DNA from: Diphasiastrum complanatum
Lineage: Eukaryota; Streptophyta; Lycopodiopsida; Lycopodiales; Lycopodiaceae
Assembly (NCBI GenBank): GCA_029204225.1
Contig: CM055103.1
Coordinates: 43,906,604 to 43,970,603, forward strand
Direction of reading: 5' to 3'
Length of the DNA: 64,000 nucleotides
A program made the translations under genes and the position numbers. The notes beneath the pieces were generated by a model. The model worked only from the letters and a program-made list of their open reading frames with translations, was not told the origin of the DNA and did no database searches. Of the stretch, positions 1-8,946 are shown one piece after another (position 1 is the first letter of the stretch; every line of letters begins with the position of its first letter).

Positions 1-640
1 TGTACCTTGCAGACAACACACGCCCTAACATAGCTTATGCAGTGTTCAAGATGAGCCAATTCTGCACGAATCCAAGCTCAACACATTGGAGGATTGCAAA
101 ACGAATTTTGCAATATCTTCAATTAACGAGAGATTATGGCTTGTGTTATTGTCGTGATGCAGGGTTCAAGATGCTTTCCTACAGTGATGCTAGCTGGGCA
201 TCCCTCAAGGACAATTGTAAAAGCGTCTCAAGAGGATGTACCATCGCGTCAGGAGCGGCAGTTCTCTGGGTTAGCAAGAAGCAGACCATTGTAGCTCAAT
301 CATCCTGCGAAGAAAGAGTACGTTGCATCAGCAAAGATGGTCAACTTAATAATTTGGCTCAAGCAATTTTTGGACGAATTGGGTGAAACAAGGAACGAGC
401 CTCTGGTTTTGCAGATGGATAACACATCTGCAATACATTTAACCAAAGATCATGTGTTCCACTCAAGGATGAAACACATCGCGATCAAGTACCACTTGAT
501 TAGGGATCTAATTGAGAAGAAGATGCTGCAGACCACCTTTATTAGAATGAAAGACATGGTTGCTGACATTTTCACGAAAGCCCTAGTCAAAGGTCTTTTC
601 GAGAGACAGAGGAGCAGTCTTGGAGTCGTGCTTTGAGAGG
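1..640 (+). pseudogene. Copia pol 3' end: RT tail and RNase H, frameshifted
   Basis: This is the end of a Ty1/Copia polyprotein. The start reads YLADNTRPNIAYAV, the usual end of the Copia RT region. RNase H follows, with YSDASWAS (first catalytic Asp region), KKQTIVAQSS and MDNTSAIHL. The stretch before about position 312 is in frame 3; KEYVASAKMVNLIIWLKQ after it is in frame 1, so one indel near 309-316 breaks the usual SSTEAEY-type motif. The C-terminal KHIAIKYHLIRDLIEKK and DIFTKAL are typical of Copia RNase H. The 5' part of the element lies outside the window. Family assignment is secure; activity is excluded by the frameshift. Confidence 0.9.
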
Positions 641-654
641 GAGCTGAAGAAACA

Positions 655-1440
655 AAATGTTTCTGTTACCAAAGCTTTGCTAGCTTTCAGCCCTCAATCT
701 GACGAAAATGTTCGTGAACACGAAAGTCAAAAGACACAAAGCGAAAATGTTCGCGAACATCGTGACAAAGAGACACGAACTCAAAAAATTTGCAAAAGAA
801 AATTTTTTGTGGTACAGCGGGAGAAAGTCAAACGACTCGAAGTGACACGAAAATGGTCGTGACACCTTTTCTGCCCTCACGGTCAAGAAGATCATGCAAG
901 TACCAAGAAGTACAGATATTTGATCTGATAGCATGACGTCAGCAGATGCACTCTAAGTCGTGGCTAATCTGCCATTCTTGTAATTAGTGATTAGTTGTAG
1001 ATGTTTAATCACTCTAATCTAGAAGTTACATGACAAGACTATATATATTTCTGGTTAACGTATGATACAGAGAGAGAAGAACAAGAAGTCTAATGCTAGT
1101 AAGCAAGTAGACGAAAATACAGAATACGAGTCCGCCTGCGTGCGAGACGGTTTTTTGATAGAATCCGTAGATCCACAAGTCCGCTAGTAAAACGAGACAC
1201 GAATTCATGAGAGAAGCATATTTCTCTCGCACCAATGCACTACGTGGATTTGCATGTAGTGCTTGACGAATCAGAAAAATCAATAGACAATTTTGTAGCC
1301 GTTGCGCACACATCATTCTTATCTTGTCTGAAATCGAACAAGAATCAGTCTGCTATTATTCGCGTGTTTGTTTCACTTGTTGATTTAATTCCGCAACTTG
1401 GTTTGAATCTTGTTGAATGCTACATTAATATGTTTACGTA
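655..1440 (+). repeat. Probable 3' LTR remnant of the flanking Copia element
   Basis: The region follows directly on the Copia RNase H. Its part around 960-1270 (GCCATTCTTGTAATTAGTGA, the GTCCGCTAGTA region, TTTCTCTCGC and an inverted-looking CACTACGTGG...GTAGTGCTTGACG block) has a counterpart in the same order at 7430-7665. Shared order in two places supports a retrotransposon LTR (R-U5 portion). Exact ends were not resolved by eye, and no coding signal is convincing. Confidence 0.55.
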
Positions 1441-1563
1441 GTACAGTAGTGTCTGTCTACATTCTGGAGGACTGTAGGAATGATGCAGCTGGCAGTGACC
1501 AGCAGTCATATCCAAACTCCATCTGAATCGTTTTGTTTCGCAATTTTCCGCTTCATATTATAT

Positions 1564-1965
1564 TGTTGCAAACAAATTTGGTATTTCAATAGTCCTGTCA
1601 ATAAGAAATGAATCATAAAATGTATGTGCTGAGTTTATGCCCTATATGCTGTCAAAATATGTACTTGTAATTTGTGAATGTTTTTATGAAGCGTTGAAGT
1701 TTCTATTTGAAAAAAAATGAGTTGCCTCCAAACTGTGTCTGTATCAGCTGCCTCTATGCATTTTGTAAAAAGTTCAATAGTAAGACGTGTCATTTGGTTG
1801 TTTTTGGAAAGTATCAAGAAATGCAAACGTTGTAAAGATGTCTTCATTTTTGGAAAGAGCTTCAAGGATTCATAGTTGTTATTTGTGTCAGAATAGATCT
1901 AGTATCCATGTCAAAACATGAGTAACAAGTTTTGTAATAATATTGATTGTTGGTTTACAAGAAAT
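1564..1965. repeat. Unassigned ~400-bp repeat, copy A
   Basis: This segment (starts TGTTGCAAACAAATTTGG, ends TTGGTTTACA) recurs with few changes as copy B, which is split between 2209-2493 and 5779-5897. The two copies lie about 245 bp apart before the split, so they could be terminal repeats of a small element or a segmental duplication. No primer site or coding domain was recognised. Antisense reading gives short open stretches that may be a decayed gene, which I cannot identify. Confidence 0.7.
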
Positions 1966-2208
1966 GTACACATTTTTTAACTTGAAAATATTTGCCACAT
2001 GTTGAGCGGATGAATTTGGGTGTTGTCTTGTTATTATTTCCAGAGCATCTAGAATTTCGGTTCTCCCAATTGCAGGTGTTAGCATATTGTTTTTTGGGTT
2101 TGTGAAATAACACACACTTGAGGTGGATCTCTAAATAGAAGTACTACAATTATGCATAGTTGGTTTTCATCTATGCATATGAAATAATTAGTTTGGAATA
2201 TGTTGATT

Positions 2209-2493
2209 ATATTGTTACAAACAAATTTGGTATTTCAATAGTCTTGTCAATAAAAAATGAATCATAAAATGTATGCTAAGTTTATGCCCTATATGCTGTC
2301 AAAATATATATTTGTAATTTGTGAATGTTTTTATGAAGTTTTGTGAAGTTTCTATTTGAAAAGAATTGAGTTGCCACCAAACTGTGTCTGTATCAGCTGC
2401 CTCTATGCATTTTGTAAAAAGTTCAATAGTAAGACCTGTCATTTGGTTGTTTTTGAAAAGTATCAAAAAATGCAAACGTTGTAAAGATGTCTT
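2209..2493. repeat. Repeat copy B, left part (interrupted by Copia insertion)
   Basis: It matches copy A from ATTGTTACAAACAAATTTGG to GTAAAGATGTCTT. Right after GTCTT (2489-2493) the match stops where the Copia element begins, and it resumes at 5779 with GTCTTCATTTTTGG. The uninterrupted copy A reads GATGTCTTCATTTTTGG, so the empty site is known. Confidence 0.85.
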
Positions 2494-2767
2494 ACTTAGA
2501 ATTTGCTTTGCACAGGAACACAGATCATGCTACACAGTAACACAGACAGAAAACACTCTCCCCAGCAAGCTCACATAGCAACTGTATTTCTCAAAATGAA
2601 ATTACATTGTACATATAGTTGTTCACTCAGGCAACCCATGCATGACCCAGGTTGCTATTGGCGGGACGCGTGTCCCATTGACTTGCCTTGTGGCGAGGCC
2701 AACTAATCCTTATCCACTGATAGGACCCACAGTACAGTAACACAGTGATTCTACTTTAATTCTAACT
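2494..2767 (-). repeat. 3' LTR of the deleted Copia element
   Basis: The segment 2530-2767 matches 5541-5778 almost base for base (shared GGCAACCCATGCATGACCC, GGACGCGTGTCCC, CCTTATCCACTGATAGGACC). The extra 36 bp at 2494-2529 reach the target-site boundary and are absent from the other LTR. Confidence 0.88.
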
Positions 2768-2783
2768 CTCTCCCTTAAAGTAG
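2768..2783 (-). other. Polypurine tract before the 3' LTR
   Basis: The minus strand reads CTACTTTAAGGGAGAG directly before the LTR start, the position and composition of a plus-strand primer for Copia reverse transcription. Confidence 0.6.
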
Positions 2784-2800
2784 AGTCACTTTTTATACAG

Positions 2801-3115
2801 TCATATACATAGCGTAGCATCAAATGACTGTGACTCATCAAGCTTAGAAAGCTTTTTACCTGGTTCAATAGGAGTGTTTACTGGTTTGCAATCCTGCAAC
2901 CTAAACCTGTGCAGCAACTCTTTGACATACTTCACCTGTGTTAAACCCACTTCATGTCCTTTTTGCCACACTTCTACTCCAAGGTAGTAATGCATCAGGC
3001 TGAGATCTGTCATCTCGAATTGTTCCATGAGGTCTTTCTTAATCATGTCTATCATCTCTTGATTATTTCCCGTAATAATGAAGTCATCAACATAAAGAGC
3101 AATCAAAGCAACCAT
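2801..3115 (-). pseudogene. Copia RT fragment (YVDD box onward)
   Basis: About 100 codons carrying LYVDDFIITGNN, the catalytic YVDD loop of Copia reverse transcriptase, followed by DLSLMHYYLGVEVWQKG and QVKYVKELLHRF, then CKPVNTPIEPG. It starts in a different frame from the gag-protease ORF to its right. Integrase and the RT fingers are deleted between them at about 3100-3120. It stops at DATLCI immediately before the polypurine tract, so the rest of RT and RNase H are also deleted. The two deletions make the element defective. Confidence 0.9.
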
Positions 3116-4478
3116 AACCCAATTTTCTCATCAAAATGAGGCTTCCCAAGTGACCAAGCCTCTTATGCCACAACTCAGTTTGCGATGAAATGGACAATAC
3201 AAGTCCATGCTGCCCCTTAATTGTAGCATTCAACCTATACAATTTTGTATTGGGCTCTCTTACTCCATCCGCAATAACTTTGAACTTTTGGTTCGCATCC
3301 TTCACAAAGCAACGATCATGGGCGAATTCTACTTTCAACTTTTGATCAGTAATGACTCCAATAGAAAGTAGATTTTTCTTCAAACCTGGTATGTAAAGTA
3401 CCTCCCTAATGATCCTGCTTTTGCTATCAGGTAGTTGGATTGAAACGGTGCCTATCCCCTTGATCATGCACACCTCACCATTTGCTTGTGAAACAGATGT
3501 TCCATTATCCAACACCTTCAAACTACTGAACCAATTCTTGTTACCTGTCATGTGTCTTGTGGCTCCTGTGTCAATATACCATGCTTGATCATCTTGATTA
3601 GATGACAATGCAGATATGAAGATGCTAGAGTCTTCAATCTCACCCTCATCGACAAGGTTACCTGCTTGTTTTGGTTTTCCCTTGCCTTGTTCCGCCAGGA
3701 ATTTGCGACATTCACTCTTCCAATGGCCCTTTTTACCAAAATGAAAGCACTTGCCTTTCTTCTTAGTTTTACTGGAAGATCCCTCATCCTCCTGAGACTT
3801 GGCAAATTGCTGCTTAGACTTCTTCTTGCCCTTGCCCTTGCCTTGTTTTTGGTGTGTCGCAAGTGCCTGATCGTTAGTATTTTGACGTCTAGCTTTCACC
3901 ATTTCTCACCGTTGCTCTTCCTGCATCAAGATTCCTGTGAGCTCATCAAAGGTTGGCAATCTTTCTCTTGATGCTATTCCACTCACAAACATCTGATAGG
4001 GTTCTGCAATGCCACACAATGCATTGTGCACCAGCTCCACATCACGTATGCACTCACCAATAGAATGCAGTTCATCTCTCATTGTCTTGATTCTGGTCAT
4101 GTACGTCTGAATGTGCTCTCCTTGCTCCATGCGGGCACTATTCAACTTTGACTTCAGAAACATGATTCTTGATGGATTTGACGTCTTGAACTGCTCCGTT
4201 AGCACATCCCATGCTTGTCTGGGTGTAATAGCATCACAAATGTGGGTAATGATGTGATCCTTCACTGACAAGTTAATGAAGGTCAAAGCTTTCCTCATCT
4301 TTTTGTTGAACACTTTGATGTCTGCTTCATTTGGCGGCCTTCTCTCATCACCTGTGACAACTTCTCACACGTCTTTCTCCATCAGTATGTTTTTCATTTT
4401 GAATTTCCACACTGCATAGTTGGAAATCCCGTCCAATTTGCTACTTTCACTCAATATGGACTCTCCCATGTTTGCCAT
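3087..4478 (-). pseudogene. Copia gag-protease-GAG_pre-integrase, two in-frame stops
   Basis: The frame opens at ATG 4478 (MANMGESIL). A gag domain of the UBN2/retrotran_gag type follows (KLDGISNYAVWKFKMKNIL, then RQAWDVLTEQF). A TGA replaces the Trp normally found after MEKDV. A second in-frame TGA at 3906-3908 separates EEQR from EMVKARRQ without a frame change. The zinc knuckle is CFHFGKKGHWKSEC, with Phe in place of the second Cys. The protease shows WYIDTGATRHMTG, with the catalytic DTG intact. The GAG_pre-integrase motif LWHKRLGHLG ends the recognisable part. Family identity is clear and the protein cannot be made whole. Confidence 0.92.
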
Positions 4479-5540
4479 CGCAAAACTGCTTGAAACTTCT
4501 GTCTTAGGCTAAGAACAGTATGCGGAGGCCAACAGTGATGTCAGAAGTTGAAAATAATGACCTGCACTTTTTTCATTACCAGGCCACTCGCCACTTTTCC
4601 ACCAATTTGAAAGCCAAATCGGCGTCGCCTTCCGAAATGCACTCAGTCGTCAACTCCCAACAACGTGCCCAATGGAATGGTGAAATCACTTCTGGCGTAC
4701 TCCAAACACTTTCTCCGTTGCAATCACTCTGTTTTATGTACCGTACTTGCAGGTACAGTTCGGGTGCCCTTCGTTTGGAGGTTATAGCCTTTCGTTTGGG
4801 TCAAAACGGGCAAAGGACCCAAAAATAGGGACTTTTCTAATTTTTGAACTGTTTCTTCACCTTGAAGAAACTTCACTCTTCACTTGTGAAGGGATCCAAC
4901 TCAACTTTCAGTATGAAAATTTTTAACGAAATTGACGGCCAAAATGCACTTCACTTCTTCAGGGCCCTGTTCAAAGCTCATCCAATGGCTGAACCAAATC
5001 TTGTGGTCCAAATTTCTCTTCCATCACAAGTTCTGGACCGTCGATTCATTTGACACCTCATCCAAAGGTCCAAACTGCATCTGGGCATTGAACCATGCTC
5101 CTACAGTTGCTATGGTCTTCGAGACACTACAGTAACCATTGCATTGGGCGTGCGAACAGCCCGCGATCTCCCTGTCTGCGGCCACGCCTCCCCACTCTCA
5201 AAAATGTCAGATCTAACTCGCCTGTGGATCGTTTTGAGCACGATCTGAGGCCTGGAGCAGGGTCGCCCTACTGATTCCAAGACTGTGTCAGGAAATTCCG
5301 TGGAAAAACGGTGATTTTAGCTCAACTTGACAAAGTGGCTTTTTTCACCTTTTTACCGCAAATCTGCTAGGTTAACTGTCTGGAGACAAATCTCTGACAT
5401 AAACCTCAGAATCTCTCCATGGCTGGTTGACAATGTGATTAGCTTCCTTCTTGTCCTTACGGCATCCAAAATGGTGTGCAAACATCAAAGAAATCACCAG
5501 TTATATATAAAAACTGTAACCTCAAGTCCGGTTTCATTTT
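4479..5540 (-). other. Leader region of the deleted Copia element
   Basis: About 1.06 kb between the gag start and the 5' LTR on the minus strand. No domain was recognised. Short open frames on the plus strand here look incidental. The expected TGGTATCAGAGC primer site beside the LTR was not found, consistent with loss of the LTR edge. Confidence 0.5.
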
Positions 5541-5778
5541 CTACACAGTAATACAAACAGAAAACACTCTCCCCAGCAAGCTCACATAACAACTGTATTT
5601 CTCAAAATGAAATTACACTGTATATATAGTTGTTCACTCAGGCAACCCATGCATGACCCAGGTTGCCGTTGGCAGGACGCGTGTCCCGTCGACTTGCCTT
5701 GTGGCGAGGCCAACTGGTCCTTATCCACTGATAGGACCCACAATACAGTAACATAGTGATTCTACTTTAATTCTAACT
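5541..5778 (-). repeat. 5' LTR (edge lost) of the deleted Copia element
   Basis: Near-identical over 238 bp to 2530-2767. It ends at the second GTCTT target copy. The inner 36 bp and adjoining primer site are replaced by unrelated sequence. Confidence 0.85.
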
Positions 5779-5897
5779 GTCTTCATTTTTGGAAAGAGCT
5801 TCAAGGATTTATAGTTGTTATTTGTGTCAGAATAGATCTAGTATCCATGTCAAAACATGAGTAACAAGTTTTGTAATAATATTGATTGTTGGTTTAC
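5779..5897. repeat. Repeat copy B, right part
   Basis: It continues copy B after the Copia insertion: GTCTTCATTTTTGGAAAGAG through ATTGATTGTTGGTTTACA, matching 1842-1959. Confidence 0.85.
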
Positions 5898-6169
5898 ACA
5901 CCTATGTAAAATTTTGGCAGCATCTAGAAAAGCAACATGATTGTTACATTTTAGTTAACAAATAGTGTTTCTATGCAACAAGTATTAATTTGAATTTAAG
6001 AATTAAATTCAAACTTACACTGTATGCGAATTCTTGTGAAATACAAATTTGATACATCCATGAAAATTTAAATTGGGCTTGTACGAATTAAATACGACAT
6101 TGTACTAAAATCGAATTTTGAATTGTTTGCAACGTTGAGCCATGGACATGGTAGCAACAAGCAGCCAAC

Positions 6170-6480
6170 TCGCCAACAACGATCAGACTTAACCAACTTG
6201 AAGTTCCGAAAACCAACATTGAGATCCAACCTGGCGCCATGCCAGATCGGGGGTCCCGATGTGGGTGACTTCCCTCCAAGCAAGCCGCCCGACATACATC
6301 AAACTTAACCAACTCGAAGCTTCGTTTCAAACGAGTAACATCCATTCCAAGCAAGCCGTCTGACTTACATTAGACTTAACCAGCTGAAAGCTTTGTCACG
6401 AGCGCTGGAAGCCAACCTGGCGCCACGCCAGACTGGACAGCCATAAACAGGTAACGTCTACCCAAGCAAGCCATCCAACT
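6170..6480. repeat. Three imperfect copies of a ~110-bp unit
   Basis: Each unit has a CTTAACCA(A/G)CT...AAGC-type block followed by (C)CAAGCAAGCC(G/A)(T/C)C. Two of the units also carry CCAACCTGGCGCCA(T/C)GCCAGA. The surrounding 5.9-6.8 kb has no supported gene. It may be part of a larger retroelement LTR, but I could not delimit one. Confidence 0.55.
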
Positions 6481-6585
6481 CAGCCGACAGGTTAGAGCCC
6501 GTTCCCCAAGAGCTTAACCCATTCACGTTCATGCAAGGAACACTCAGAACCACAAGCCGAGACAGATATGAAAACAACCAGTTCC

Positions 6586-6660
6586 TGGACCAAATGGTCC
6601 CGACAGCATACCGCCGGCGCCACGGACCGAATGGTCCCGACGGCATACCGCTGGCGTCCC
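6586..6660. repeat. Two tandem ~37-bp units
   Basis: Two adjacent copies of GGACC(A/G)AATGGTCCCGAC(A/G)GCATACCGC(C/T)GGCG. No gene was recognised between 6480 and 7430. Confidence 0.65.
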
Positions 6661-7167
6661 GGGATACGACCCTCAGCTATGTGCCAAGTTAAAAATTTGG
6701 AAGCGGCCTTACAACTGGCGCTTTTACCGAACATTGAAACCCAGAAGGTAATCAGAGTCAGTTTGAGGAAAATCCCACTTTATTGATAAATCTGAGAAGG
6801 TTACATCTCAAGTGTGTGACCGACCCTAGTCTCCGGGGCGCTAGCATGCCAAGGCGAGAGCCATGACAACATTCCAGCAAGGGAGGCTGAGACTTGGTTG
6901 AAGCTCGTCCTGAGTCGCAACCCGCACTCCCCTATAGTATTGGTGTGATTCGGCACCCCCCCTCATACCAAGCACTCTACCCAAGCTGGTAAAGCACGTT
7001 TTTCTCTCTCTAGGATTTTCTCTTTCTAGAAAGTCATTTTCTCTCTCTAGATTTTATTGATCCCCAGGCTTCCTTTAATCATGCCTAGATCGTGTGAGGT
7101 GATTGCACATCGATCTGAGCTCTCTGGACTCCGCTAGAACCGATCAAAGATTTTCAGCCATAGGAAC

Positions 7168-7290
7168 TTGGCGCCGACTAGATTCTGGTCACAGTGGCGC
7201 CGAGAGAGGCGCCGGCGTCGTTGGCGCCGGGAGCAGCAGGAGCATTGCTGGCGTCAGGGACATAGCTGGCGCCGATGGCGCCGGAAGTAA
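7168..7290. repeat. Cluster of GGCGCC palindromes
   Basis: Six GGCGCC hexamers, mostly preceded by T or A/G, occur within about 120 bp, plus near-matches such as TGGCGTC. The segment is much more GC-rich than its neighbours. It lies just upstream of an LTR fragment. Confidence 0.6.
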
Positions 7291-7429
7291 AGCTTGTAAA
7301 GGTAGCTTTACAACAACACCCGAAGATCGAAAGACGACGGATCTTCACGCAAGGAGATCAAGCAAATTACCAGGAGGAGTACCACCTCCACGGACAATGC
7401 GGACGGCAAACTGGGTACCGTTAGAATGT

Positions 7430-7665
7430 GCTTAACTAGGCATTCTTGTAATCATTAATTAGACTAAACCATTTCTCTCAATCCATCTATAAACAGGACG
7501 AACATGAGAGAATCGGTTGAACATCAATGTGAGCTAGGCATAGAACTGCTAGCCGATGTCCAAGAGTCCACTAGTAGGCAAGACTGTCTGATATAGTTCG
7601 TGAGAGACATAGTATCTCTTGCGTTGACGTGCTGCGTGGGTTTGTCACACAACGCTCAAGAAAAG
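7430..7665 (+). repeat. LTR fragment related to the one at 655-1440
   Basis: It shares, in order, GGCATTCTTGTAATCATTAATTAG, a GAACATGAGAGAA-like block, GTCCACTAGTA, a GAGAGACATAGTATCTCTTGC block and TGCTGCGTGGGTTTG with the LTR remnant near 960-1270. It is probably a partial or solo LTR of the same Copia family. Confidence 0.5.
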
Positions 7666-7692
7666 ATTATTGATAATATAGTGGTTGTAATG

Positions 7693-8345
7693 TGTGAAAG
7701 ATTCAACTAGTTTCATCACATTTTGCAATATTTCCATATTTGGCATATTGAGGCCAAAACTTGTTTTAGACTTAGAGGTTGACTTTTCAAAGTTCATTAG
7801 TCTAAATTTAATTTGAATAAACACTTTTTTGAAAGTGTGGGAAAGATAGAATGCGAGTTTGAGTAGATTCAATTTAAATAAGTTGGGTACATTGAATCTA
7901 GACCCAAAATTGGTAGGGTTAGCATTTTGGTGGGAAAGCCAAGTGGCCAAATAGGGTTTGGACCTGCTATAAAAGGATGTAACTCGTGGAGAGAGTCATC
8001 TTCTCTCTTCTCTCTCTCATTTCATCATTATACATGGTTCTCTTTGGGTTCTACTACTCATTGGTGCACTATCTTGGTGTTATCTTGCAATCTTGTGTGT
8101 AGAATGATCATTTATTGCTATTTTCGGTTTCACACGTGTGAAATACAGTAGGGTACTGTAATTGTACGGACAACACACATATTTTATGTTTTGGTTCATG
8201 TTTGATCAATATCTCTTAGAGTTTGCATCTCATTTTATATGTAGATGCTGATTTTTTTACATTGGCAGGATTGTTGGTTTGCTCCTTATTGTAACCAAAG
8301 ATTTGGGACTTGGATTGGATCTTGAATGATCTGAAATCCTTCACA
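7693..8345 (+). repeat. 5' LTR of the Copia-derived element
   Basis: It begins TGTGAAAGAT and ends ATCCTTCACA, near-perfect inverted ends with canonical TG/CA termini. The primer site follows without a gap. It contains a TATA box and a CT-rich stretch (TCTCTCTTCTCTCTCTC) shortly downstream. Confidence 0.75.
7968..7974 (+). promoter_or_regulatory. TATA box in the LTR
   Basis: TATAAAA inside CTGCTATAAAAGGATG, about 380 bp before the LTR end. This is where a U3/R promoter would be expected. Confidence 0.6.
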
Positions 8346-8357
8346 TGGTATCAGTGC
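8346..8357 (+). other. Primer-binding site for initiator tRNA-Met
   Basis: TGGTATCAGTGC matches the usual plant Copia primer site TGGTATCAGAGC at 11 of 12 bases. It abuts the LTR end CACA. Confidence 0.8.
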
Positions 8358-8946
8358 TCTTTTGTTTCAGGTTATGAAAGTATCAGCCATCTTTAGCAAG
8401 GATTTGGAGGAGTTACCAATGCTAGAGCATGCTAGATTGATCTCTACTCAAAAATCAGCATTTTTGCATGTGTAGAATTGATCTTTTGTAGGTCAAAACC
8501 CAATATAGGGTTATATACTTGATCAATTCCGATTTCACACTTGGCTTACTGGATTTAGATGATTTTTGGTGCATTAGGAAGGTCTCATTGGAGTCTACAA
8601 GAAGATATACCAAGTTTCTAGAAATTGCATGTAGAATTTGAGATATTCAGTTTTTTGTGATTTTGTCAAAACCCTAATTTTGATTGGATCTCTAGTTTGT
8701 GAGGTTACTGAACTTCATTTGAGTGTGTTTCAATCTTAGAAAGTGGCAAGAATCATTAGATTGAGGATAGATCATAGGTTGATCAAGATTTCACTATTCT
8801 ATGTGTTGAGTTTCTAATTAGAAGTGTTAGAAGAGATTTGAGAGGTTCCATATCTTTGTGATTTCTTCTTGAGTTCATTTGTTGACATTAAAGAGAGTGC
8901 TTTGTGCATTGGAACAGGTTGAAAGAGAAGATCAGGTCACTTCAAC

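Larger units (their letters stand above)
2494..5778 (-). mobile_element. Deleted Copia element with LTRs and 5-bp target duplication
   Basis: A 3.3-kb insertion inside repeat copy B, oriented on the minus strand. The target duplication is GTCTT at 2489-2493 and 5779-5783. The LTRs are 2494-2767 (3' LTR) and 5541-5778 (5' LTR). The element's sense strand begins AGTTAGAATT and ends AATTCTAAGT, an imperfect 10-bp inverted repeat without the usual TG/CA ends. Inside are gag with zinc knuckle and protease, then a junction straight to the RT YVDD region. Integrase, most of RT and RNase H are missing. The 5' LTR lacks the last 36 bp present in the 3' LTR, and I see no primer site next to it. Confidence 0.88.

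Noticed and set aside
6728-6745. ATTGAAACCCAGAAGGT shared with the Gypsy gag at 25084
   Set aside because: Similarity does not extend on either side, so it is probably chance or too short to interpret.
7170-7290. TGGCGCC as a retroelement primer-binding site
   Set aside because: Repeated six times without an LTR end next to any one of them; kept only as a repeat observation.
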